From Gemmatimonadaceae bacterium (GTDB lineage Bacteria; Gemmatimonadota; Gemmatimonadetes; Gemmatimonadales; Gemmatimonadaceae), in the NCBI GenBank assembly GCA_035533015.1, contig DATLUQ010000055.1, positions 1-42,308 on the forward strand: a stretch of DNA of 42,308 nt. The letters are read 5' to 3'. Positions 7,467-14,113 of this stretch are shown one piece after another; position 1 is the stretch's first letter, and each line of letters starts with the position of its first letter. The notes under the pieces are model-generated. The model had not been told where the DNA came from. It searched no databases and saw nothing but the letters and a program-made list of their open reading frames with translations. Both the position numbers and the translations under genes were made by a program.

Positions 7467-9019
7467 CGAAACAGCGAGAACCACGCGCCGAACAGCCGGC
7501 GCGCCAGCGGCGTCAACCGCGTGCGTCGCCAGGCGTCCGCGGCTCGACGATACACTTCGGCCTGGGTCGGATACGCGTGGATGGTACCGCCCAGCGCACC
7601 CAAGCCCAAACGGTTGGTGATGGCCACCGCCAGCTCGCCGATCATCTCCCCCGCGTGATCCGCAACGAGCGTTCCGCCGAGAATACGATCGCTGCCGGCC
7701 CGCAGATGGACCTTGAGAAATCCACCGTCGGCCCCGTCGAGCACGGCGCGGTCCACGTGCGACAACTCCACGGTGACGGTCTCCACCTTGCGCCCGGCGG
7801 CCTCCGCCTCGGCCGGCGTGAGCCCCACGTGCGCCACTTCGGGCGACGTGTAGGTCACGCGAGGCACGACAAGTTTGCTGTTACGTCCCCCACCGATGCC
7901 GAAGAAGAGCGCGTTGGGGACGGCCAGCCGGGCCTGGGCATCAGCGACGTGCGTGAACTGGAGCGGCGACGAGACGTCGCCGATAGCGTACACGCGACGA
8001 TTGCTGGTGCGCAGCCGGTCGTTGACGGTGATTCCGGTCGGCGAATACGCAATGCCGGCCGCGTCGAGCCCGAGGTTGTCCACGTTCGGCGCCCGCCCGG
8101 TCGCGATGAGCAGCCGGTCGCCCCGAATCGTCACGCTCCCCTGCGCGCCCGTCGCCGTCACGGTGAATTCCGCTCCGGCATACGACACGGACGTCAGGCG
8201 GTGATCGTGGTGCTGCGCGACGCCGTCGGCCCGGAGCGACGCCGAGACCAACTCGGCCGCGTCGGCGTCTTCGCGCGGCAGCAGGCGCGGACCGGCATTC
8301 ACCAGGGTGACGGCCGTGCCCAATCGCGCGAACGCCTGCGCCAACTCCGCGCCGATCGGTCCGCCACCCACCACGATCAGATGTCGCGGGCGTTCGGTCA
8401 CGGTGAAGATGGTCTCGTTGGTGTCGAACGGCGTGTCGGCAAGGCCGGGAACGAGCGGCACGGCGGCGCGCGCGCCGGTCGCGACGATGGCGCGACGGAA
8501 TCGCACCGTGCGGTCTCCGATGCGCACCGCATCCGGCGCCACGAATGCCGCGTCGCTCAGAAAGACGTCGACGCCCAGGCCGCGGAACCGCGCGGCCGAA
8601 TCGACGTCGCTCAACCCCGCTCGCAGGCCGCGGAGCCGGGCCATCGCCGCGGCGAAATCGCCGTCGCCCGATGCGCGCGGCCCCCCGAAAGCGGCGGCCG
8701 AGCCGCGCGCGTCATGCCACCCGCGGGCGGCACGGATGACCGCTTTGGACGGCACGCATCCCACGTTGAGGCAGTCGCCGCCGAGCATGGCGCGTTCAAC
8801 CAGGGCAACGCGCGCGCCCAACCCCGCGCCGATGGCGGCGCTCACGAGACCGGCGGTGCCGCCACCGATCACGACCAGGTGATAGCGATCGCGTTTCGGC
8901 GGCAGCGGCCAGCCGCGAGGACTCACATTGCCCGCCCAGTGCGCGTTCGGCGCATCGAACGGCGGCGCCGCGAAGCGCCCGGGCCAGTCAGCCGGCGGGT
9001 CAGGGAATGTTCGTGTCAC
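7463..9019 (-). CDS. MerA-like pyridine nucleotide-disulfide oxidoreductase (mercuric reductase family, no C-terminal Cys pair)
   Basis: The 518-residue flavoprotein has an FAD-binding 'LVVIGGGTAGLVSAAIGAGLGARVALVER', the redox disulfide G-G-D-C83-L-N-V-G-C88-V-P-S-K, an NAD(P)H-binding 'LIVVGGGPIGAELAQAFARLG', the 'YAIGDV' motif and a C-terminal dimerisation domain with 'HAYPTQAEV'. It differs from true MerA in ending 'RRLFGAWFSLFR', without the vicinal Cys pair that delivers Hg(II). Its physiological substrate is therefore probably something other than mercuric ion. I place the start at a GTG at 9019, since the open frame to 9190 runs through the mer promoter and into merR on the other strand. 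The GTG lacks a strong Shine-Dalgarno, so the start is less certain than the gene. Confidence 0.88.
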   Translation of the reverse strand: MTRTFPDPPADWPGRFAAPPFDAPNAHWAGNVSPRGWPLPPKRDRYHLVVIGGGTAGLVSAAIGAGLGARVALVERAMLGGDCLNVGCVPSKAVIRAARGWHDARGSAAAFGGPRASGDGDFAAAMARLRGLRAGLSDVDSAARFRGLGVDVFLSDAAFVAPDAVRIGDRTVRFRRAIVATGARAAVPLVPGLADTPFDTNETIFTVTERPRHLIVVGGGPIGAELAQAFARLGTAVTLVNAGPRLLPREDADAAELVSASLRADGVAQHHDHRLTSVSYAGAEFTVTATGAQGSVTIRGDRLLIATGRAPNVDNLGLDAAGIAYSPTGITVNDRLRTSNRRVYAIGDVSSPLQFTHVADAQARLAVPNALFFGIGGGRNSKLVVPRVTYTSPEVAHVGLTPAEAEAAGRKVETVTVELSHVDRAVLDGADGGFLKVHLRAGSDRILGGTLVADHAGEMIGELAVAITNRLGLGALGGTIHAYPTQAEVYRRAADAWRRTRLTPLARRLFGAWFSLFR

Positions 9020-9117
9020 GTCGGCGACGGTCCTTGAAGAGTTGCGTGCGGTGCGTCGTGTAGCGGGGCAACCGGCAGCTGCCCGGAAAAGTTCAATGCA
9101 CGACGCGGCGATGCCTC

Positions 9118-9149
9118 TTGACCCTATACCAAGGTATAGGGTGTAGGAT
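9118..9149 (+). promoter_or_regulatory. MerR-type promoter and operator of the mer operon
   Basis: The -35 TTGACC (9118-9123) and -10 TAGGAT (9144-9149) are separated by 20 bp, the over-long spacer typical of MerR-activated promoters. The spacer holds a perfect dyad: CCTATACC-AA-GGTATAGG extended by one A-T and one more C-G pair, giving 10-bp arms at 9121-9130 and 9133-9142. It lies 29 bases ahead of the merR start on the same strand, so merR is autoregulated and co-transcribed with merC-like and merA rather than divergent from them as in Tn501 or Tn21. Confidence 0.88.
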
Positions 9150-9177
9150 TCAGGATCACGCGATGAGGAGGGGGGCG

Positions 9178-9591
9178 ATGGCGCTGTCAATCGGTCAGGT
9201 CGCCGCAGCGGCCGATGTCAACATCCAAACCATTCGGTACTACGAGCGCCGCGGCATTCTTGTCCCCGCGAGTCGGACACCCGCGGGGTACCGCAAATAC
9301 GGGGACGACGCGGTGTCCCGGCTGCAATTCATTCGCCACGCCCAGGCGCTCGGGTTCACGCTCGGCGAGATCGACGAACTGCTGGCCCTCCGCGTCCGCG
9401 ATGCCGGCGCTTGCCGTCACGTCGAGAAACGGACGCGCGAGAAGATCGATGACGTGGACCTCCGCATTCGCGAGCTCCGGAAGATCAAACGGACTCTGGA
9501 GCGCCTCGCGGCGACCTGCGAGAGTCGACGGACCACGAACGCGTGTCCCATTCTGGAGGCACTGGAAGACAATGCCGATTTTGGAAGATAA
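9178..9591 (+). CDS. merR: Mercury-type MerR transcriptional regulator
   Basis: The 137-residue regulator has an N-terminal winged helix-turn-helix ('SIGQVAAAADVNIQTIRYYERRGIL', then 'PAGYRKYGDDAVSRLQFI'), a long dimerisation helix and a C-terminal metal site. The three cysteines C79, C114 and C123 are spaced 35 and 9 residues apart. This is the same spacing as the Hg(II) ligands C82, C117 and C126 of Tn501 MerR, so mercury sensing is well supported. The ATG at 9178 has GAGGAGGGG just upstream; an upstream reading from 9118 would include the promoter. The end overlaps the start of the MerC-like gene by 20 bases, and merA follows. Confidence 0.92.
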   Translation: MALSIGQVAAAADVNIQTIRYYERRGILVPASRTPAGYRKYGDDAVSRLQFIRHAQALGFTLGEIDELLALRVRDAGACRHVEKRTREKIDDVDLRIRELRKIKRTLERLAATCESRRTTNACPILEALEDNADFGR

Positions 9592-9967
9592 GGGAACGAC
9601 CTCGGCCGTTGGCGGACTCGCCGGGGCCGCCGCAAGTTCCGTCGCGTTGCTCTGTTGCGCAGGCGCAGGCCCGGCGCTCGCATTAGCCACTGCCCTGGGT
9701 CTCGGCTTTCTGATCCACGATGCAGTGCTGATCCCGCTGCTCGTCATCGCGCTGGGCGTCACCATGTGGGGGCTGAGCGATGGGCGAGGCCGCCATGGCA
9801 AGCCGTGGCCCCAGCATCTCGGAACCGTGGGTGCGGTGTGTACCCTGGGCGGGATGTTCGTCTGGCTGCCGCTTGCGTACGCCGGACTCGGCATGATCAT
9901 CGCGGCCAGCGCGTGGAATCTCTGGCTGACGCATCGGTGCGCGGCCCCCGACCGGCAGACCATTTGA
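9572..9967 (+). CDS. merC: MerC-like mercuric ion transport protein
   Basis: The 131-residue membrane protein has four hydrophobic segments (about 12-30, 34-60, 70-92 and 95-118). A vicinal pair C28-C29 sits in the first segment, followed by 'ALATALGLGFLIHDAVLIPLL' and a last helix 'AYAGLGMIIAASAWNLWL'. This matches MerC in length and helix pattern; MerC helices 1 and 4 carry similar sequence, although MerC has C-x-x-C in helix 1 where this protein has C-C. The role is uptake of Hg(II) across the inner membrane to MerA. The ATG at 9572 lies inside the end of merR, so translation is coupled. No merP or merT gene is present between merR and merA. Confidence 0.72.
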   Translation: MPILEDKGTTSAVGGLAGAAASSVALLCCAGAGPALALATALGLGFLIHDAVLIPLLVIALGVTMWGLSDGRGRHGKPWPQHLGTVGAVCTLGGMFVWLPLAYAGLGMIIAASAWNLWLTHRCAAPDRQTI

Positions 9968-9997
9968 CGGATTGTCTCCCACGACGTGAGGTGCATG

Positions 9998-11443
9998 ATG
10001 GCTAAGGGCAGCGGCACAAAGCACGTCCACGCCGGTCGCGGTATGGAATACGACGTAGCCGTGATCGGCGGGGGCTCGGCCGGCTTCGCGGCCGCGATCC
10101 GTGCCGCGGAACTGGGCGCCCGGGTGGCCATGCTCGAGGGCGGCACGCTCGGCGGTACGTGCGTCAACGTGGGGTGTGTACCATCCAAGACGCTGATTCG
10201 CGCCGCCGAAGCGCAGCACCATCGCCAGCACCACGGGTTCCACGGTATTGCGACATCTGATGGCGTGCCCGACTGGGCCGCGGTGCGCGCGCAGAAGGAC
10301 GAACTCGTCGCGACGCTGCGACAGGCCAAGTACCGCGACGTGATCCAGGGGTACGAGTCGGTGACTCTGTTCGAGCAACGGGCGGCCATCACCTCGGACC
10401 ACGGCATCGACGTCGCCGACGGACGCCGGATCCGCGCTGGCAAGATCATCATCGCGACCGGCGCCTCGGCGTGGGCCGCACCGATTCCGGGGCTCGCTGA
10501 AGCCGGGTATCTGGATAACGATTCAGCCATGGCGCTCGACGAGTTGCCAGCGTCTCTGATTGTGATCGGGGCGAGCGCGGTGGGACTCGAACTGGCCCAG
10601 ATGTTCTCGCGTTTGGGGGTACATGTCACCGTGCTCGAGGCGCTGCCGACCGTCGTGCCCATGGAAGACGCCGACGTGGGACGCGCGCTCGGCGACTATC
10701 TGCGCGCGGAAGGCCTGGACGTACGCGTCGGCGTCCGGATTGCGCATGTGGCGCGCACGGATGGGGCGTACCACGTATCGCTCACCGACGACGGCCGGCC
10801 GGAGACCGTGCACGCCGCCCAACTGCTCGTCGCAACTGGGCGGCGGCCGAACACTCACGGGTTCGGTCTCGAGGCGACTGGCGTGATGTTGGGGAAGAAG
10901 GGAGAAGTCGTCGTGGACGAGTTCTTGCAGACCGCCAACCCCGACATCTATGCGGCGGGCGACGTGATCGGCGATCCGGCGTTCGTGTACGTGGCGGCGT
11001 ATGGCGGGTCGCTGGCCGCGGAGAACGCGCTGACCGGAAACGCGCGGCGCTTCGACCTGACCGCCCTACCCAAGGTCACGTTCACGGACCCCGGCGTGGC
11101 GTCGGTGGGCCTCACCGAGGTCGAGGCGCGAGCCAACGGGGGGACGGTCGTCGTGTCCATCCTCTCGATGGAACACGTGCCGCGCGCGCTGGCCGCCCGC
11201 GACACCCGCGGGTTCGTGAAGCTCGTGGCGGACGCGGCCACACGAAAGATCGTCGGCGCGCACATCCTCTCGACCGAAGCGGGCGAGATGATCACCGAGC
11301 CCGCGCTGGCCATCAAGTTCGGACTGACGATCGAGGATCTGAAGGCCACCTTCCACCCCTATCTGACGCTGGCCGAAGCGATCAAGCTCGCGGCGCAGAC
11401 CTTCGACAAGGACGTGGCCAAGTTGTCGTGCTGCGCCGCGTGA
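9998..11443 (+). CDS. merA: Mercuric reductase MerA (without N-terminal HMA domain)
   Basis: The 481-residue flavoenzyme reduces Hg(II) to volatile Hg(0) with NADPH in the cytoplasm. It has an FAD motif ('VAVIGGGSAGFAAAIRAAELGARVAMLEG'), the active-site disulfide G-G-T-C55-V-N-V-G-C60-V-P-S-K, an NADPH motif ('LIVIGASAVGLELAQMFSRLG') and the 'IYAAGDVIG' motif. The diagnostic vicinal cysteines C478-C479 lie two residues from the C-terminus (K-L-S-C-C-A-A), where they hand Hg(II) to the active site. There is no N-terminal metallochaperone-like domain. Of the possible starts GTG 9986, ATG 9995 and ATG 9998, the last has the best spacing from GAGG at 9988. It completes the mer operon. Confidence 0.93.
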   Translation: MAKGSGTKHVHAGRGMEYDVAVIGGGSAGFAAAIRAAELGARVAMLEGGTLGGTCVNVGCVPSKTLIRAAEAQHHRQHHGFHGIATSDGVPDWAAVRAQKDELVATLRQAKYRDVIQGYESVTLFEQRAAITSDHGIDVADGRRIRAGKIIIATGASAWAAPIPGLAEAGYLDNDSAMALDELPASLIVIGASAVGLELAQMFSRLGVHVTVLEALPTVVPMEDADVGRALGDYLRAEGLDVRVGVRIAHVARTDGAYHVSLTDDGRPETVHAAQLLVATGRRPNTHGFGLEATGVMLGKKGEVVVDEFLQTANPDIYAAGDVIGDPAFVYVAAYGGSLAAENALTGNARRFDLTALPKVTFTDPGVASVGLTEVEARANGGTVVVSILSMEHVPRALAARDTRGFVKLVADAATRKIVGAHILSTEAGEMITEPALAIKFGLTIEDLKATFHPYLTLAEAIKLAAQTFDKDVAKLSCCAA

Positions 11444-11471
11444 GTTCCGGTTCCACCGGATGGGAAATGGC

Positions 11472-11500
11472 ACGGGTCGGCGCGTGATGCGCCGACCCGT
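11472..11500. terminator. Strong bidirectional hairpin between merA and the DUF6789 gene
   Basis: ACGGGTCGGCGC (11472-11483) and GCGCCGACCCGT (11489-11500) form a perfect 12-bp stem with a 5-base GTGAT loop between two convergent genes (merA ends at 11443, DUF6789 at 11521). There is no long T-run, as is common in high-GC genomes, but position and stability make it the likely shared terminator. Confidence 0.75.
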
Positions 11501-11520
11501 TCACCGTACCGTCCGCGCGT

Positions 11521-11937
11521 CTATGCGCCGGTTGGCACCGGCCCGTAGATCGCGCCGACGGTCGCACCGTACAGGAGGTGGCCGATCAGGGCGCCCATGG
11601 CGCTCATCATCGATCCCGAGAACAGCGGCATGCCCATCATGGGCAGCATGACGATCTCAAACACCAGCCAGGGTGCAATGCCGTAGATTGCGCCCCGCAG
11701 CCAGGGGGCGCCCGGAAGCCGCGAGGCCACGGCTGCGTAGATCAGCGCCAGAACCACGCCAACCATGAAGTGCGCTACCCACCCCGCGGCCATGTTGCCG
11801 CCCATCTTGCCGGCCAGCATCGCCGCCGGATTCATCTGAGGGATTCCCATCATCGGCGCCGCATACAGGCCGACGACCGTCAGCACCACTGTTCCGACCA
11901 GCCCGCCGACCACCGCCTTGCCGTAATTGATCTTCAT
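11521..11937 (-). CDS. DUF6789-like four-helix membrane protein
   Basis: The 138-residue protein is almost entirely membrane: hydrophobic segments at about 8-28, 50-70, 76-96 and 108-130. Recognisable family stretches are 'GGLVGTVVLTVVGLYAAPMMG', 'MNPAAMLAGKMGGNMAAGWVAHFMVGVVLALIYAAV', 'GAPWLRGAIYGIAPWLVFEIVMLPMMGMPLFSG' and 'GALIGHLLYGATVGAIYG'. Methionine-rich loops (P-M-M-G) are frequent. The role is unknown. The start could also be the in-frame ATG at 11943; I chose 11937 because GGGGTG lies 6 bases before it. It is divergent from the AhpD-like selenoprotein gene and convergent with merA. Confidence 0.7.
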   Translation of the reverse strand: MKINYGKAVVGGLVGTVVLTVVGLYAAPMMGIPQMNPAAMLAGKMGGNMAAGWVAHFMVGVVLALIYAAVASRLPGAPWLRGAIYGIAPWLVFEIVMLPMMGMPLFSGSMMSAMGALIGHLLYGATVGAIYGPVPTGA

Positions 11938-12063
11938 GACCATCACCCCACGGTTGGAGAGAACGCGCATGGTAGATCTGCGCTGCAGGGGCAAGCATCG
12001 ACGGGGCTGAATCGTCCCCCAAAGCGCTACGTTATGATGTAACCGTCTACGAGGTGGTACGCC

Positions 12064-12597
12064 ATGACCAGTTGGATCGAGCTGCCAGATGAAGATCGGG
12101 TGGAGGGACCCCTTGCCGAGGCGTATGCGCGCGTGGCCGCCGCCCGCGGCGCGGTCGGGAACATCCTCAAGGCGCACGCGACGCGTCCGGCGGCGCTCGT
12201 CGCGCATCTCGACCTGTATCGCGAACTCATGTTCAGCCGCTCCGAATTGAGCCGCGCCGAGCGGGAATTGATCGCGTCCGTGGTCTCTTCCGTGAACGGG
12301 TGCCGGTATTGAATGCACCATCACGGAGGGTCGCTCCGTCAGCTCACGAAGGATCCGGCGCTGGTCGATGCCGTGCTCGCCGACCCGCGGGGAGCATCGT
12401 TGCCACCGCGCTGGCGCGTGCTCGCCGACTTCGCGATCGCGTTGACGGTGCAGCCCAGCGCGGTCTCCGGAGCCGACGCGGCTGCCTTGCGGGCCGTCGG
12501 CCTGTCCGACGCGGGGCTGCACGACGTCGTGGCGGTGACCGCGTATTTCAACTTCGTCAACCGGATGGCGGAGGGGTTGAACATCCCGCTGGAGTAA
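12064..12597 (+). CDS. Predicted selenoprotein, AhpD-like / peroxidase-related carboxymuconolactone decarboxylase fold; UGA at 12310-12312 read as Sec
   Basis: The frame starts at ATG 12064 (GAGGTGG upstream), reaches TGA at 12310-12312 and continues in frame to 12597. Read through, the 177-residue product aligns along its whole length with peroxidase-related AhpD-like enzymes. Conserved stretches are 'NILKAHATRPAALVAHLDLYRELMF', 'LSRAERELIASVVSSVNGC80-R-Y-U83-M-H-H-H-G' and 'VVAVTAYFNFVNRMAEGLNI'. The family motif here is N-x-C-x-Y-C-x-x-H-H-G, so the UGA falls exactly on the second redox cysteine and the active site would be Cys-x-x-Sec. Such enzymes act as thiol-dependent peroxidases or reductases on small substrates; the true substrate is unknown. 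A SECIS-like hairpin follows. Ordinary gene callers will report two fragments or a pseudogene. Confidence 0.87.
12323..12339 (+). promoter_or_regulatory. Bacterial SECIS-like hairpin after the AhpD-like UGA
   Basis: ACGGAG (12323-12328) pairs perfectly with CTCCGT (12334-12339) around the loop GGTCG (12329-12333). Sixteen bases separate the UGA from the loop. The loop begins GGUC, as does the apical loop of the well-studied E. coli fdhF SECIS (GGUCU), which is bound by SelB. Distance, stem length and loop sequence all fit the bacterial SECIS pattern; binding itself is inferred. Confidence 0.68.
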
Positions 12598-12600
12598 CGC

Positions 12601-12626
12601 GAACCAGCGCGACGGCGCGCCGGTTC
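12601..12626. terminator. Hairpin between the convergent AhpD-like and YtxJ genes
   Basis: GAACC-A-GCGCG (12601-12611) pairs with CGCGC-C-GGTTC (12616-12626) around an ACGG loop, with one A-C mismatch. It occupies almost all of the 33 bases between two converging stop codons, so it probably terminates both transcripts. Confidence 0.65.
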
Positions 12627-12630
12627 CGTC

Positions 12631-12996
12631 TCACGGCCCGTGCACGGCTGCCACGTCCTCGCGGCCGGCCAGGGCGGTCTCCATCGCACCCACTGAGATC
12701 GCGAAGTGGGAAGCGCTCCAGAGCGCGGTGCCGTCGCGCAGCAGGATCACCTGCGGCGATGCGTGGCCGATGCCCAGCGTGTCGGCGACGCGCTGCGACG
12801 TCTCGCGCTGCGTGAGCACGTCGATCAGGACCACCGGCACGTCGTCGTGACGCTGCGCATACCTCGACACTTCTCCGAGCGCACGCAGCGATGTCGGGCA
12901 CGCCGGGCTGTGCTTGAATACCCAGCGGACCCCCGGCGAGTGGAGTTCGGCTGGAATGGTCGATCCGGGCTGACGGGCAAGGCGATGTATGCTCAT
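12631..12996 (-). CDS. YtxJ/BrxC-type monothiol bacilliredoxin-like protein
   Basis: The 121-residue thioredoxin-fold protein contains 'WVFKHSPAC33PTSLRAL', 'VPVVLIDVLTQRETSQRVADTLGIGHASPQVILLRDGTALWSASHFAISVGAMETAL'. This is the YtxJ/BrxC pattern, with a single active-site cysteine in H-S-x-x-C-P and a cis-proline loop in H-x-S-P-Q. In Firmicutes these proteins remove bacillithiol from mixed disulfides; related low-molecular-weight thiols are known or predicted in other phyla. The start at 12996 is preceded by AGGAA at suitable spacing; the reading from 13116 adds a non-conserved N-terminus. It converges on the AhpD-like selenoprotein gene and is divergent from the ECF sigma gene, suggesting a thiol-redox theme. 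Confidence 0.8.
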   Translation of the reverse strand: MSIHRLARQPGSTIPAELHSPGVRWVFKHSPACPTSLRALGEVSRYAQRHDDVPVVLIDVLTQRETSQRVADTLGIGHASPQVILLRDGTALWSASHFAISVGAMETALAGREDVAAVHGP

Positions 12997-13194
12997 GGGG
13001 TTCCTGATCCTGGCAGAAGGGACGACCGACGCGGGGGGCGGTCGTATTGCTCCGCGACTCCGTGTGGCAACTGGACAAGTGTTCACCCCGTCGTTCAGTT
13101 CCATGGCACGCCACAACGCCCGAGCGCCAACCCCGGGAAGTCGGGCCGCTCAACCGAATAGAGTCGCGATGGAACCATTCCAACGGAGGTCCGG

Positions 13195-13809
13195 TTGACA
13201 CCGTCAATGCCGGACCATGACGACGCCAAACGGGAACGCGACAAGCAGTTTCGCGAGGAAGCGCTCCGCTGGCTTCCGCAAGTCGCACGATTCGCGTTGT
13301 CGCTTGCCCGGGACCAGTCCGATGCCGATGATCTCGTGCAGGAGACCTACCTGCGCGCGTATCGCTCGTGGCACCTCTACGAGCCAGGCACGGAGTGTCG
13401 TGGGTGGCTGTTTACCATCTGTCGGAATGAGTTCCTGCGTACGCGCGCGCGGCAGCAACGCGAGGTGGATCTCGATCCACCGGAACTCGAAGCTCGTCAG
13501 GCCGCGGCGGTGCACGAATCCGTCCGCAATACGATGCTCGAGGACATCTGGCTCCGGGTGGACCTCGCGCCTGCCATTCGCCACGCGCTTGCCGCCCTGC
13601 CGGAAGTCCTGCGGACCGCCGTGATTCTGGTCGATCTGCAGGATCTCAAGTACGAAGAAGCTGCCGTGGTCCTGGGCGTACCGGTTGGCACGGTGCGTTC
13701 CAGACTGTTCCGGGGCAGGCGACAGCTGCAGGAACCGCTGCTCATTCACGCGCAAGATGCGGGCTATGCCCCGCGACGACCGACCTCGGACGGGGGGGAC
13801 ATACCATGA
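13195..13809 (+). CDS. ECF-type RNA polymerase sigma factor
   Basis: The 204-residue protein has sigma-2 (about 27-95: 'ARFALSLARDQSDADDLVQETYLRAYRSW' and 'GWLFTICRNEFLR') and sigma-4 (about 125-182: 'AALPEVLRTAVILVDLQDLKYEEAAVVLGVPVGTVRSRLFRGRRQL'), with no sigma-3, so it is an extracytoplasmic-function type. The start is taken as TTG at 13195 because GGAGGT ends 4 bases before it; an ATG at 13207 is possible. Its stop overlaps the start of a zinc-type anti-sigma gene, the usual regulator-antagonist pairing. By neighbourhood it may answer thiol or oxidative stress, as SigR-RsrA does, but no promoter motif was identified with confidence. Confidence 0.9.
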   Translation: MTPSMPDHDDAKRERDKQFREEALRWLPQVARFALSLARDQSDADDLVQETYLRAYRSWHLYEPGTECRGWLFTICRNEFLRTRARQQREVDLDPPELEARQAAAVHESVRNTMLEDIWLRVDLAPAIRHALAALPEVLRTAVILVDLQDLKYEEAAVVLGVPVGTVRSRLFRGRRQLQEPLLIHAQDAGYAPRRPTSDGGDIP

Positions 13810-14078
13810 CGGAAGAACATTCGCACGACCACGAGATGCTTGACTGCGAGACCGTCATGCAGCAACTGTGGGATTACCTGGACGAGGAGCTGACGCCGGA
13901 TCGCATGGCCGCGATCCGGACCCATCTGTCCATGTGCGCCCGGTGTTATCCCCAGTACGAGTTCGAGCGGGCGTTCCTCGCGGCGCTCAATGGCGCTCAG
14001 GCAGAGCATTCGGACCCGGAGGCGCTACGGGAGCGCGTGGCCGACGCGCTGCGCGCCGATGGCATGCTCGAGGTCTAG
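13806..14078 (+). CDS. Zinc-type anti-sigma factor (RsrA-like, zf-HC2)
   Basis: The 90-residue protein has the ZAS pattern C14...H40-x3-C44-x2-C47 ('LDCETVMQQLWDYLDEELTPDRMAAIRTHLSMCARCYPQYEFERAFLAAL'). In RsrA-type proteins these residues bind zinc, and disulfide formation releases the sigma factor. It overlaps the sigma gene by four bases (ATGA), so the two are made together. There is no membrane segment, so it is a cytoplasmic sensor. The histidine-rich N-terminus (E-H-S-H-D-H-E) may add metal affinity. The redox-switch role is inferred from the family and from the adjacent bacilliredoxin and AhpD-like genes. Confidence 0.85.
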   Translation: MTEEHSHDHEMLDCETVMQQLWDYLDEELTPDRMAAIRTHLSMCARCYPQYEFERAFLAALNGAQAEHSDPEALRERVADALRADGMLEV

Positions 14079-14093
14079 CCCCCGCGCGGGGCT
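14077..14093. terminator. Hairpin after the anti-sigma gene
   Basis: AGCCCC (14077-14082) and GGGGCT (14088-14093) form a 6-bp stem with loop CGCGC, starting at the anti-sigma stop codon and lying before the converging GH57 gene. There is no T-tract; it is a candidate terminator on position and stability only. Confidence 0.45.
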
Positions 14094-14113
14094 CGACCGC
14101 GAGGCGTCTGGAC

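Noticed and set aside
9020-9190. N-terminal extension of the minus-strand MerA-like protein to 9190
   Set aside because: This stretch contains the mer promoter and the start of merR; its translation has no similarity to the flavoprotein N-terminus.
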